NCBI RefSeq assembly: GCF_910596095.1
Contig: NC_056554.1
Location: 6,076,001 to 6,140,000 of the forward strand
Direction of reading: 5' to 3'
Origin: Thunnus maccoyii
Taxonomy: Eukaryota > Chordata > Actinopteri > Scombriformes > Scombridae
DNA length: 64,000 nucleotides
Numbering within the stretch: position 1 is the first letter of the stretch; the number at the start of each line of letters is the position of its first letter. This document shows positions 38,236 through 51,206 of this stretch, in pieces. The translations under genes and the position numbers were made by a program. A model generated the notes under the pieces. It was not told where the DNA came from and searched no databases. It was given only the letters and a program-made list of their open reading frames with translations.

Positions 38236-41200
38236 CCACCTATGATTGTAATGGTGAGAGATATATGAGGAAGATAAAGGCTCCTCATCTTTGATTTGAT
38301 TTGAAATCACTAAAAAATAAACAACCAAGAAATATCCAATATAAACACAGCTGTAATAAGACATAGTGGAGTCCATTTATGCTCAATATTTTTTATTAAA
38401 CAGCTAACAAAAACTAATTTTGAGCAATTCATCCATACTTGATACTTTTTTAAAGCTGTAATCTGGAGAAACAACACTGCACTCTGTGCTGTATTTAAGA
38501 GACAATTTTCTTCAATATGCATACAAGATATGATGGGCTGCACGATTAATCAAAATAAGATCACAATGTTGATTCAGGCTCTATGCAATCTCATTTTTAT
38601 GAGACAATGATTCGGCTGTGTCTGCATTTCGTGGAGATCCAGTACATCATGAGAGAGGCACAGAGCGACAAAAATGTGTTAGAGTCACTGAAACCCAGAA
38701 ATGGTGAGAAAGGACAAATAGATGTGTCCCCCTAGTTGTGACAAAAAATGCTTTGCTTGTAGTGTCAAAGGTTTTAGTCTGTTGTGTGGAACTGGATTCA
38801 CAGATGAAGATGTTGGTCAAAAGCACCTACATTACCACCACTGGAAATGTCAGAAAACAGCCAGGAAAAACTTCAGCTAAAATACGAAATATGTGTTAAC
38901 ACCTGTATCACCTGAACCTGACTCAACCCACAAACCACCAATTTTTTTTAACCAACACCAGTGGGCTCAGTAAGCTGTGACCAGGCAGCAATAGGTTGCG
39001 GACCTTTCGACTACCAGCAGGAAAAATAAAAGGGGGTAAGCTATGTTCTGCTGTCGCTCTGGAGCTTGTTTTCTCCTACTGTGTTGAGGAAATAATGTTT
39101 TAGCTGTGTGTGCTCAGGAGTGGACGACTTGTCACTGCGGGGGTGTAGTAGCTGGAGCACTAATATCTGCAGGGTGTTTCTAGTGGGATAGCACCATTTT
39201 TGTTGTGTTTTGTCGTTATGCTGGTTGTTTGTTAACGATAGCGGGAGAGAGGCAAGGCACTTGGGAGCGTGCAAAAATGTCACTTCCTTTCCGGCCCATG
39301 TCCTTCACATAAAAATCAGTCCAGAGGATGCTGCAGACAACCAAGAAAGTCGGGGAAGGTCTCATTTTACATTGTAACATTACTACCCGTTCACTCATTG
39401 GCAATAAAAAAGCACTCATACATGTAAATTGCTTCACAGTTCTACATATAGAACCTTTAAATGTTTTTAAGTTATTTATTTGAAATGTCTACAGATGCGC
39501 TAAGCAAAACTCAGGAGACTCAGCACTACAAATTTTGCTGTTCTCTATTTCTCTGTTTAGTGTCTTCAGGTTAGGCTAACCCATTGCTGTACTGTACATT
39601 TACTGCCAGACTGACAACTTACTGATAACCTTTTCCTCTGGTCTGCTGGCATTCACCATCACTTTTCTGCTGCTCGCTCAACTCGCACAACCACACCCTC
39701 GCTACGGGGACACATTACGCACTGCCCTATTCCTTAAAAGGAGCTACGCTACCAAGACTTTCCCAGGCAGTGACACAGAGGTTGACTCATGATTCGGAAC
39801 AGTGGTGCACAGAGGCTCCCAAATGCTACTGATTTCTGAATGAATTGATATTTGGTGTTATTTTTGGCATCAAAAAAATATTTTTCTTTGGCCTGGCGGG
39901 GGTTCTTGATGGCCTTGCAGCCCGCCAGGCCTGTACAATTGTAAGGGAAACACTGCTTAAATACTATTGGTAGTCCTTAAATGTGACCTGATAAAGTCTC
40001 TACTGTGTTGGGAAGTTTAAGTGGTTTTTGGATTAACATCCAGTTTACACAGGATCAAGCTGTATAACATAAGACTGCGTCTTGGTTGCCGGCTTACACA
40101 CCACTCCTTTCCTGCTCCGCCATCTTAACGCAGCAGTTTTACTTTTGCTGGAGCAGCTCTCTGAAGGGTGACATTCACTTGTGAATCTATACAAATGCCT
40201 GTATTTATTGGCTGTTGAATTAAAATTAAATTTTTATTGATGTGTTTTATTTGTTTCTAACTTGTGTCTACACACATGTATAGCAAAACTAGACAGAGAG
40301 GAAAAGACTCCCTCCTGCTCTCTGTCATCACACATTTTCTGTTTCTGTTGTCTGATAATGGAATGAGTGTAAATTTGATCAGAGCATTGAACTCATATAT
40401 CACACATGCAGTGTTGTGTAACATGAGTTACAGCACTGGGTGGCAGGTGCTCACACTCACTCTTGCCCATATTAGTTTTGCACATAAAATCTCAGTACTC
40501 ATGTCAGCAACATAGATAGGCTGATATGTATTTAATTGTGTATTTTTTCGTGCTGTATTGCATTATTGCACTTATGCTAACAAAAGTTTCTAATATTAGA
40601 TTGCTGCACTTCTACAGTAGAAGCACTGCAGGTTGATACTGTGTAGTATGATTCTGCTTATTGCTGTATTGCTACGACACCATACTGTCATGTCTCATCC
40701 TGTCTTAAGGTCATGTTTCTGTTTTTCCCCATCATTCAGTTCTGCATTTCCTGTTTTACTTTGGTGTCTAACTCTCCTCTCGTTTCTGATCCACTTCCTG
40801 CCCTTGTGTGTTTTCTGCTCCTGTCATCATCATTATCCCCTAATGTCATCCAAATGTGTCTAATTACCCTCCCTCTCCTTGTGTATTTAGTCTGTGTGCT
40901 CCCTGCTCCCTGTGCCAGTTCGTCTTAGCCGTTTGTTGCAAGCGTTCCAGTCTTTGTATTCCTAGTGATAGCCTCTTTATGTTTTTTGACTTTTGATCTG
41001 ATCAAGTCTCTGCCTTGCCCTTTGTGTTTTGTTTGCCTCCACTGACTGTCTGCCTGTGTACCAAACCTGCCTACTCAGCAAAGACTCTGATTTTTGGAAA
41101 CCCTGGACTGTCTGTGAGTTTTGCATTTGGGTCCATTTCTGGGGCCTGTACTACAAAGCAAGTTCAACATACCCAGGTTATCTTTTCATTAGCTGGCTTC

Positions 41201-42820
41201 ACTGAGCCTAACATTGGCCGTCCAGATAACCAGTACTATGAAGCTGGTTATCAACCTGCTCAGTCAACTCTGGGTTTTCCTATCCAGCTACAAGCACATT
41301 CATGTGAAAGAGGGGGGGTTGTTAATTACAAGTGACATCATCAGAACTATGAATGAAGTACTTCATACAGTGTGAGATGAAACAATGATATCAAGTACAC
41401 ACGGAGGAAAACTTCTGTTTTAGGAACAGAAAAAAGTCATATTTTTGAAACGTAAACAAGCCTGTAAACATACAACAGAATAAGAAGATGTAGAAACACT
41501 AGAAATTTCCAAATATTAAAAGTAGGCTAAGGCTTAAAATACATGTAGGAATTAATATAAATGGCTTAAGTATAGAGTGAGTATTTTTTGCTTTTTAGTT
41601 GGATGATGCAGAAACCATTCTGAATATGTCATAAAAAAAAAACTTTAAAGTAAGGTCAAACTGTTTCTGCTAATGAAGCAAAGAGTGTAAAAGTAGTTAA
41701 TGACTGATGAGATCTATCTGACCCAAATGTTGAAAGTCTAGAACAATAAAATGTTTCCACTGATCTATAAAAATATATATTAGTTTTTTCTACTTGTCAC
41801 TTTATTGTAACTCAGGACTTTTGTCCGTGTCGGGATCCTGTAGGAATGATGACACTTTATTTCCAGTGGACTGCTTCGTAGTACAGGACTTAGTTGTGTC
41901 AGAAAACCTGTCACATACACAGCATGTTGTTACTGGTGTCGGCTGTCTGTCATGTATGTCGTTATCATGCATAATTAATTTTGTGCCCACACTGCCAACT
42001 AATTTCCTTCTGGAATAATATCGGTTATCAAATACTTCAGATAGATGTAAAATATCAAAGGTGTCATGTCTATTTGTTACTATGAATTAGAAAGTCTTTA
42101 ATAAAGGCACAACTGCAACTCTCATTTTCACATAAACAGTAATATTGTAAACTAATAGAGTCTTCCTGTGCCATTTTATTTTTGGTACCAGAACAATTAA
42201 GTTTCATCACTCACCCACTCAGTGGGGTGGTTGAGATCAAACACATGCTTTTTATGATAAACATGGTGCCGCTGCTGCAACAACACCTTCACTCTTGCAT
42301 GAAGAAACACAAGTTACTCTTATCAAGGATTGAACAGATGCACACACATATTGTCTCATGGTTAAAGTTAGATGATGTTTATTTGATTATTAATATAAAA
42401 TGTACACACAATTCAGAAACACATACATGAGTTGGTTAAAAAACAATGAGGATAAAACACAAAAGTTCAACACAATCTTGATCCTAAAAGCCCACAAGTA
42501 ATTTCTACAGCATTGATCATACCAACCTTTTACATTCTCTGGTTAAGACACAAAAATCATTATATTCATACAGTATGTACTAAATATGAACTTAGATACA
42601 CAGTTTATTTGCACAAAACAAAGTAACATTGTGCAGATATTCTGATTCAGACCACACAAAAAACAGAATATTCTAAAAATACTACAGCATAGCAAGAGAA
42701 TTAAGAAACTATAAAACATATTTCTTTCAAACTTACAACTAAATCCATGTTACACCTTCAAAGAGATTCTACAACATAATGTCTTATGCACAAAGTACAA
42801 ATGAAACATGTCCAGTTCTA
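38236..42820. other. Intergenic region between G7 and G8, no gene
   Basis: Second copy of 26918-31346. A segment of about 157 bp (40468-40625) is present here and absent from copy 1. From about 41925 it is the b-type 3' flank of G8. No gene is recognised. Confidence 0.5.
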
Positions 42821-44298
42821 CTACTTTACGCTGTAGTACACACATTCACTCCAGGTTTGGTTCTGTCTTCTTCGTCTGTTGGTCAGATTCACACTTAAAG
42901 CAGCGTAATACAGGTTTTCTGCAGCTTTGTAACCCTGGTAACAAAGTATTAATTATTATGATATTATTCTAAAACAATGTCCAAAAAACAAAGTTGTTGT
43001 TGCACTGAATGTTAAAAAAAGGATAATGGCTGCTATTCAAGAATTAATGAATACAGTTATTATTCACCTTTGCATTGACTGTAGAGGGAGCTGAAATTCT
43101 TGCTTGAGACTCTGGTTGTGAAACGCAGAAAAAGTTTTTCATTAAAAAGTCATGTTCAATGAATACAAGCTGCCAGATATAAACAGTTACCTGTAGATTG
43201 GAAGCTGTTTCTCTTCATCTTGTACACTGAGAAAGCCAGTAAAACACTGAGGATGGTGATGAACACCAAAGCTCCGCTCAAGAAATACACCACGACAGGA
43301 GAGTCTACTTCATTTGCAGAGAGACATAAAGAGATATTACACAGCTCTCAGATTTATCTCTATTATGATGTTAATTTTGATTATGGAGTAATCATGTATT
43401 GATCAGATGAAACAATGTCTGCTAGAAAGTTACTTACGCTCAACGTCCAGCTTGGTCCCGTTTCCAAACAGTATCTGTCCACATGAGGCGACAGCACAGT
43501 AGTAGGTCCCAGCATGAGAAAGATTCAGACTCTTCATTGGCAAGTTGTAGACACAGGTGTGTGTTTGTGTGTTGCTGTTCCTCTCACACTGATCATTCCT
43601 GCCTCCATGTGTGTAAATGATTCCTGGTTGAGATTCTTCAGAGTTTTTGAACCAGTAAACACTGTGATTTCCATCATTACAGGACCCAGTGTGTACTGTA
43701 CAGTTCAGAGTCACAGAGCTCTCAGATGCCGACTGATGGACCAAAGCTTGGATGTTCAAACCTGAAGCCTTTACATTGACAATAGTTCCTTCTGCAAATT
43801 CAAACTTGGATGAGTAGCTGCTTGCGCAGTAGTAAGTAGCTGAGTCTGAGATGCGCAAATTTGTGATCTTCAAGTGATTTTTACCAGTTTCAGTATCCAA
43901 TGCAAAACGTGGATTGTTCTTCAATTCATCATGAAAAGTGCCATTACTTTCATACTTGTAGTAGGTAGAGATGATTCTTGGTTTCTGTCCCAGAGTTTGC
44001 TTATACCAGTAAAGCCTTGCAACAACACCGTCATAGAAACATTGCAAAGTCAAGTTGTCCCCAGTATTAACAGATACAAAACTTCTCTCTTGACGAACCG
44101 ATGAGGAGAATTTCACATCAGTCATCTGAGCTGAAGTAAAATGAAAGACAAAGAAAATTCACATTATAAACACATAATTAAAGGAGGAATGACTGCACAT
44201 TTTAAAAGACACAAACTGGATTCATAAAAACACCACTCACCCATTTTCTGTCCCAATAACAGACATGTCAGAAAGAAAACAAACTCTGCAGATCTCAT
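42821..44298 (-). CDS. nitr: G8: NITR, shortened I domain
   Basis: 343 aa with homologous exon ends. Exons on the minus strand: 44241-44298, 43438-44130, 43191-43313, 43068-43111, 42821-42934. The leader differs from the others (MRSAEFVFFLTCLLLGQKM, one codon longer). V domain: CDR3-like CASSYSSKFEF and the J-like FAEGTIVNV. In the I domain five residues (IQPGG in the paralogues) are missing between SASES and SVTLNC, in frame. The tail has LYYAAL and CVYYSV. The transmembrane exon keeps its frame, but its acceptor is ctgcaa (no AG). This ancestral-looking gene supplied the tails of G6 and probably G3. Confidence 0.82.
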
Positions 44299-44368
44299 CG
44301 TGTTCAAACTGTCAGGCTAAATGAAAAGAATCTTGGTCTTTTCTTCACTCTTAAGAGACAAGACTGCG

Positions 44369-44433
44369 TTTGATTGGTCAACCAGAAGTGACACTGTGTG
44401 TCCTGTTTAGGAAACATGATCACATGTTGACTG
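44369..44433 (-). promoter_or_regulatory. G8 conserved proximal promoter block
   Basis: Inverted CCAAT at 44373-44377 and AACATG-ATCA-CATGTT. Confidence 0.6.
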
Positions 44434-45842
44434 TCACCTTTAGTTTCAAGTTTGAGACACGGTGAGAGCTACATGAACTACATACAGTACAGATTCCTCA
44501 TCTCTACATTAGCTTTAAAATCACTGAAATTTATGACCACATACTACACATGTATTCATACTGATCTAACTGACAGGACTTTGTTTAATAAAATTAGTTT
44601 ATTATCCATGGTCTACTTGGTTTCAGTCATAAGGAGATAATATATTGATTAATTAACCATTGTTTGGTTTCAAGATAATGTAACATTAATAAAAACATAT
44701 AGTGGAGTTCAGTCACGCTCAGCCTCTGGCAGTGAACTGAACTTTATTAGGAAGACGTGATTATAAATAACTACCATAAGATGCCAGATGTAGATATCAA
44801 TAAACAAGTAATTAATAAACCCTATCACTAATATTTTGTGCAGTTTCTTCATACTTGACAATATTCTTCCCGTGCTGAGACCAGGGAACACATGACTACA
44901 CCTGTCACCTGTACTGCTGCAAAAAGACAGATTTGGACAATAAATTAAAGGTCAAACGTACATAGAAAATAATTGAATACATTTCCCCCCTAATTATTCT
45001 TGGACATGACACGTCCTGTGGGTTTATGTATGGAGATTCAGATGTGCTCAGTGAGTTACTGAGTCAGTGCCTTTTGAGATCAGTATCTTCCATTTCACAC
45101 ATTTCATCAGATTAAAAAGGAATCCAAACATGTCATCCAACTCCTGCATTTGTGTAAAATATGTTCAGAGAGCAGTATGAGCCTGATTAGCTAGTCCGTT
45201 ATATAGACTTGCTCTGGATGCAGGTCTCGCCTGTCTGGGAAAAGCCTAATCGCATAGATTATTTTTCATGTGACATTTATTTTCACTGAACAGACAGAAA
45301 ATTTTCTTTGAAGTATGTTAGGTTAAAAAAATAACTGTATTGCGAGGCCCTAAAAAGGCACAAGACCCCGTACAGTCGCACCACTTGCACAGTCCTTGCG
45401 ACAGCTATGACCATTTCTGTGGTCCTTGAAGTGAAGGATATAAAAGCAAAAAGAATATTTGTAGTGTAGAGTGTAGAGGTCAACAGCTCTCAGAGTGATG
45501 ACTGCTTCATTTCTTTTCTTTGTGTTTCTGTGTTTTTTCTTTAGGTTCAGGGAGCAACACTTGCTTACTCCACCCTGTTCTACGACATGGTTATTTCAAC
45601 CACACACAGCCAACAACCTGTTTGTCCACTACCTATCTGGTTTATGAAGTAGGAAGAACTCAGATGTGTCTTCGCAGTGAGTGTTTTGACCCTTTGCAAC
45701 CCGTTCACTTCTATGTACTGTATGTATGAGAACAATTGCTTGAATCTGTAATTTATTTACTACAGCCTCATGTGTTATATATTCTGTTTAATTTTCTTAC
45801 ATAGTAATGATTAATATGCCTACTTTACCACAACCTTTTACT
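44434..45842. other. Intergenic region upstream of G8, no gene
   Basis: The first part resembles the upstream flanks of other NITRs ('ttgacaataaattaaaggtc' near 44936). From about 45000 on I recognise nothing. Confidence 0.4.
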
Positions 45843-46490
45843 CATGAAGACCTTTCAGAGGCTGGTTCTACAGCACCTCAGGCCCCTGGTGCATGACTGC
45901 CTGGATCCGCTGCAGTTTGCGTACCAGGCTGACATCAATGTAGACAATGCCGTCATTTACCTGCTGCACAGAGTTTATAAATACGTGGAAAAGCCACAAA
46001 TCACTGGGAGGATCACGTTCTTTGACTTCTCCAATGCTTTCAACAGCATTCAGCATCTTCGGCTGGCTGAGAAAGTTTTTTGTGATGCAGGTGGAACAGG
46101 ACCTCATGGCCTGGATTACAGACAACCTCACCAACAGGGTGCAGTATGTCAGGCTACAAGGCTGCTTGTCACGTGTGGTGATGAGCAACACTGGCATACC
46201 CCATGGAACTGTACTGTCACTGTTTTTTTCACCCTCTACACCTATAAGTTCCTAGGGGTACAACTCAACAACAAATTGGAAGGTCTGACAACACGGAGGC
46301 CCTCTACAGAAAAGGACACAGTAGGCTGTTCTTTCTGAGGAAGCTCACTAGGCTGCTATGGATGTTCTACCGGTCTGTAGTGGCCAGTGTTATCTTCTTT
46401 GCTGTGGTGTGCTGGGAAGGTCACATAGGAATTTGTGGTGCCAACAAACTGGGCAAGCTGGTGAAGAGAATGAACAAGCAAATGATATAA
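45843..46490 (+). mobile_element. LINE reverse-transcriptase fragment
   Basis: The translation begins MKTFQRLVLQHLRPLV, then DPLQFAYQ and FFDFSNAFNSIQ, the RT fingers/palm region of a teleost non-LTR element (Rex/L2/CR1 kin). A frame change follows LAEKVF. The piece then jumps from FTLYT directly to YKFLGVQLNN, so the central palm with the catalytic YADD-type box has been deleted. The end, downstream of 46338, continues in another frame (LFFLRKL-like). 5'-truncated and dead, as usual for LINE copies. Confidence 0.8.
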
Positions 46491-46545
46491 AATGATGAGA
46501 GGCATACACTCCAAAAGATACAATTTAGAGTCACAGAAAACTCAC

Positions 46546-46591
46546 CCATTTCCCCCATGAACAGACATGTCAGATAGAAAGCAGAAAACAT
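46546..46591 (-). pseudogene. Stray NITR leader exon
   Basis: Reads MFSAFYLTCLFMGEM followed by a perfect GTGAGT donor (46540-46545), matching exon 1 of the array. No V-I exon lies below it; the LINE fragment occupies the adjacent DNA. Sequence to the right (about 46630-46960) resembles the upstream flanks of other genes. It is the 5' remnant of a twelfth receptor lost between G8 and G9. Confidence 0.75.
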
Positions 46592-47049
46592 GTAGGTGTG
46601 ACAATCTGCTAGCAGCCTGTGAAATACATAAAATTCATCCTATTTTTTATAATTTTGAGCAGTTTTTCCATATGCAACGAAACAACTGACTCTCTTCCCA
46701 AGTTATAATCTGGTGAACAATGATTGATTTAGAGATAAGGGTCAACAGGTCTCAGAGTGACTGGAATTCAGACAGACTTTACTGTAACCACATTATTAGT
46801 AGAATGAAGTTGTAGGGCCTCGTGTTTTAAGAAAGGACGCCAATTGTTGGGATATCTTGGCCTTTCCCAGGTGCTGTCTCAGCTCATCAGTCAGATCATC
46901 AAACTTGGACATAAAGTCAGTTGAAAATCTTCCTGTACTGTTTTACTTTGAAACCAAAATGTTGAGTGCAAACAGCTGGCAATAAATATGATCAAAAACA
47001 GAAAGACAAAGTGACCAACTAAAGTTGTATTTGACAAAAACATTATATT

Positions 47050-47215
47050 AGTGTCGCCTGTAGCTCAATTGGTAGAAGCTGGTGACAGGTGCTCCTTAAG
47101 ACACTGAAATCCAAGTTGCTTGCAATGTACATGTATGGGAAAATCTAAAGTGTGCTTGAAAAAAGTGTCTGCCAGATGACTAATATATTGTACTGCAGTC
47201 AATGGGGCCAAACGT
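47050..47215 (+). repeat. tRNA-derived SINE
   Basis: A tRNA-like head ('gcctgtagctcaattggtag') and a tail 'aaaagtgtctgccagatgac', the conserved end of many fish SINEs. The B box is decayed. Not a functional tRNA. Confidence 0.65.
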
Positions 47216-48273
47216 TACAATACATTGGCTATTAAAAAACAACAGCATGAGAATTTTAAATTACATTTTTACTAATTTGTTGAGATTTTGACCTTTGTCA
47301 CTGTGTGGTAAGAGCCTTTTTCTGCTTCTTTGGGAACCAGGAGTAGTAAAATCTTTTCATGCTTTAATTTTAATGCTTTATTCACTTTAGTTGAACTTGT
47401 ATTATGTGTTACATGTCTCACTGAATGTTTCATGTATGGTTTCAGTTGTACTTGGGTTCTGACATTAGTTAACATTCAATAAATACTTACACTGGGTAAC
47501 ATTACACTAGATTCCTCCATCATTGAGCCACTTAGCTTTTATGTTTAATGAACATTCATTCAGTTTATCCTAAACAATTTTCAGCAACCACAACAGCAGT
47601 TGTATTAGAAGAGAGCTGTCATCAATTATTAAGACTACTTTGTCCATCCAGCACAGTGGAGAGAATGTGTGTTGGTATCTGCACCTGGCCAGAGACGAGT
47701 GAGATCAGCCACATGCTTTATCCAGTACACAAAGCACCACGAGCCAGAGGTACCACTACCAGAGCTTAAACATAACACAAACATTGTCTCAAGTGTTCCA
47801 TGGTTAGATTTATTTCATCATTACTGACACAAAACATTCATGGAAAAGCACAATGCAGTTAATCAGGTTAAAACTCATAAAAGACAAATAATACCATTTT
47901 TTCCCGTCATGTTCCTCATAACCAAACAGTAGCTTGTTGTACAGCATAAATGAATCTGGCCCTCTAAATGTACTTGTATAATCACAGAAAGAATATGATT
48001 TTTAACAATATATATAACATATGAATATGATTTAAGATACATGTTTTTTAAGGAAACAGCAGAGACATCCTGTAGATAAACTTAAAGCACACGGACAAGC
48101 AACAAAGAGAGTAGAGAGTCCTGAATTTCTCAATTACTAAACCCTACCAAAACACAGAGAATCTCATCTTTTGACTGCAGATCACAAGGCACATATTTAT
48201 CACAAGACCTTTATCTAAGACAACAATACATGATAAACAAGATTCTAAGAAACTTTATCATTTTTCATAAGTT
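47216..48273. other. 3' flank of G9, no gene
   Basis: From about 47780 it is the shared 3' flank of type-a-tail genes. The rest has no recognised content. Confidence 0.45.
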
Positions 48274-49762
48274 CTACATCTTTACACTGGAGTACACACA
48301 TTCATTCTTGGTGTTGTTCCTCGCTGTTCTTGATCTGTTTGCCACGTTAGCATTTAAAGCAGCATAATGGAGGTTGTCTGCGTCTTGGTAACCCTGTTAC
48401 CAAAATATATAAAAGTAAATTAAAACAATGTAACAACACAATTCATTGTTGTGCTAATAAAAGGTGGTTAAATGGCAATTCAACAGTTAATTGAAACTGC
48501 ATTCACCTCTGCATCTGCTGTGGACGGGGCTGCAAATCCATGTTGAGGCTCTGATAGTGAAACAGAAAATGCTCTTTTATTCAAAAGCCAAATTCAGTGA
48601 ATACGAGCTGTTAACAAGCAGAATCATTTGCTTGTACCTGACTGGCAGCTGTTTCTCTTCTTCATCTTGTACACCGAGAAAGCCATAAAACACTGAGGAT
48701 GGTGGTGAACGCCAAAGCTCCACTCAAGAAATACACCAAGACAAGAGAGTCCACCTCATCTACAGAGAGTCAGACACCAGAAACAGAGCTTTCAGCATGT
48801 TTTCAGTTTTTATCCTAAGCTTAATAAGGAAGTAAGACTGTATCAAATGGGACAACGTCTCCTAAAAAGTTACTTACGCTCAAAGTCCAGCTTGGTCCTG
48901 TCTCCAAACAGTATCTGTCCACATGAGGCGACAGCACAGTAGTAGGTCCCAGCATGAGAAAGATTCAGACTCTTCATTGGCAAGTTGTAGACACAGGTGT
49001 GTGTTTGTGTGTTGCTGTTCCTCTCACACTGATCATTCCTGCCTCCATGTGTGTAAATGATTCCTGGTTGAGATTCTTCAGAGTCTTTGAACCAGTAAAC
49101 ACTGTGTTCTCCATCATCACAGGTCCCAGTGTGTACTGTACAGTTCAGAGTCACAGAGCCTCCTGGCCGGATGCTCTCAGATGCCGACTGATGGACCGAA
49201 GCTTGGATGTTTAAACCTGAACCCTTTACACTGAGAGTAGTGCCCTCCAAAAATTCTAACGTGTTTAAATAGCTACTAACGCAGTAGTAAGTAGCTGAGT
49301 CTGAAATGTGCAAATTTGTGATCTTCAAGATTTTTACACTTTTCAGTATCCAGTGTGAAGCGAGGATTGTTGTTGAATTCATCATGAAACGTGCTGATTA
49401 CCTCATATTTATAGAAGGTAGAGATGATTCTTGGTTTCTGTCCCAGAGTTTGCTTATACCAATAAAGCCTTGCTGCAACATCACCTTCATAGAAACATTG
49501 CAAAGTCTTCTCATCACCAACATTAGCTGATATAAAACCACTGTCTTGACGAACAGATGAGGAGAATTTCAGATGAGTTATCTGAGCTGAAGTGAAATAA
49601 GAGACAAAAAAAGTATTACATGTGATGAGAATTCAACGTAATCAGTAAATATTTGAAAACCAACCTCTCTAACAGATAAAAGCTGGAATCACAAAACCAC
49701 AACTCACCCATTTTCCCCAAGAACAGACATGTGAGATAGAAAGCAAACACTGGAGATGTCAT
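48274..49762 (-). pseudogene. nitr: G9: NITR pseudogene
   Basis: All five exons are present on the minus strand: 49708-49762, 48878-49586, 48638-48759, 48507-48550, 48274-48393. Two lesions break it. In the V domain 2 nt are lost around 49330 in the region encoding NHLKITDL. In the transmembrane exon 1 nt is lost near 48686 (exon 122 nt instead of 123), giving a stop soon after. The V domain also has an extra codon (DVAARLYW). The I domain, J motif (FGDRT instead of FGNGT) and tail (LHYAAL, CVYSSV) are otherwise readable. The promoter block is present. V-I sequence is close to G5 and G10. The decay is recent. Confidence 0.88.
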
Positions 49763-49841
49763 CGTGTTCAACTTGCCGTGTGAAATGAAAAGATCATTTA
49801 CTTTTCTCCACTCCTCATAGACAAGACTGCTTTTGATTGGC

Positions 49842-49887
49842 CAATCTGAAGTGACACTGTATAGGAAACAGGGTCACATGTTCACTG
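49842..49887 (-). promoter_or_regulatory. G9 conserved proximal promoter block
   Basis: ATTGGCCAAT at 49846-49855. The palindrome has decayed (aacagggtcacatgtt). Confidence 0.5.
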
Positions 49888-51206
49888 CCACCTATGATTG
49901 TGATGGTGAGAGATATATGAGGAAGATAAAGGCTCCTCATCTTTGATTTGATTTGAAATCACTGAAAAATAAATTACCAATAAATATCCAATATAAACAC
50001 AGCAGTAATAAAACACAGTGGAGTCCATTTATGCTCAATATTTGATAATAAACAGGTAACAAAAATTAATTTGAGCAATTCATCCATACTTGATACTTTT
50101 TTAAAGCTGTAATCTGGAGAATCAACACGCACTCTGTGCTGTATTTTAGAGACATTTTTCTACAATATACATACAAGATATGATTGGCTGCATGATTAAT
50201 GAAAATAAGATCACAATGTTGATTCAGGCTCTATGCAATCTCATTTTTATGAGACAATGATTCGGCTGTGTCTGCATTAGTGTGGAGATCCAGTACATCA
50301 TGAGAGAGTCACTGAAACCCAGAAATGGTGAGGAAGGACAAATAAATGTGTTCCCCCTAGTTGTGACAAAAATAATGTGATTGTAGTGTAAAAGGTTTTT
50401 TACAGTCTGTTATGTGGAACTGGATTCACAGATGATGATGACGGTCAAAAGCACCTACGTTACAACCACTGGAAATGTCACAAAACATCCAGGAAAACTT
50501 CAGCTGAAAATTCTTTTTAAACAACCGCTTAAACAATCATAGCTGGAGCCTTAAAAAGACTACAGAGGCTCTGACTTATTACCTAATGTGAGCTAAAGAT
50601 ATGATTCTGGTCAACACTACAAAAAAAATAAAATATTTGCAAAAAAATTACTACTCAATGCCTTTCTACTACTGTCCTTCATGCTGTGCTACCTGCCATA
50701 ACTTTACACTACTTGAGGAAGAAATGCGAAAACAGCCGTTTATGATCAAGCTGAACTATGGAACAAAATGTGAGACTGACAGTTTGTTTTTATTAGCAAT
50801 GTCTTTACCATGAACTGTCTGAATCTACAGACTGTGGTTTCCTGGAGGATCATACAGATCTGATGCTGACCATTACCTGCTGGAGTTTGGAGGAGGAAAA
50901 ATGGTTTGCATAAAAATGGACTAGGCTTCTGTGTTTTGGAGCAAAAGTTAGGCTGTGTATTACAATTTTTAACATTTTCTTTCACAGTTTTCTCTATCTG
51001 TTTCAAGGCATTGTTGTATTCTATTGTATTGTTGTATTTCAGGTAAATATTTTTTTTTAAAAATGTTTTTATGTTCTCATATGCTACTATATGTCTGGTA
51101 CAGCAATTCAATCTGATGTTGCAAAATGCCTTTGAAAAAAAAAGGGATTCAATCACTTCTGTTGTCAATACTATTCTAAGTTATATTCCTAATAAAATGT
51201 ATTCTG
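49888..51206. other. Intergenic region upstream of G9, no gene
   Basis: The first 650 bp match the upstream flanks of G5 and G7. Then comes AT-rich sequence with an open frame on the minus strand (50746-51168) in which I recognise nothing. Confidence 0.4.

Larger units (their letters stand above)
31966..43432. repeat. Tandem segmental duplication, copy 2 (11.5 kb)
   Basis: Second unit, holding the G6 ectodomain, G7, the spacer and the G8 tail. It differs from copy 1 by a few indels: about 120 bp at 35570-35690 and about 157 bp at 40468-40625 are present only here. Point differences are few, so the event is recent. Confidence 0.85.
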
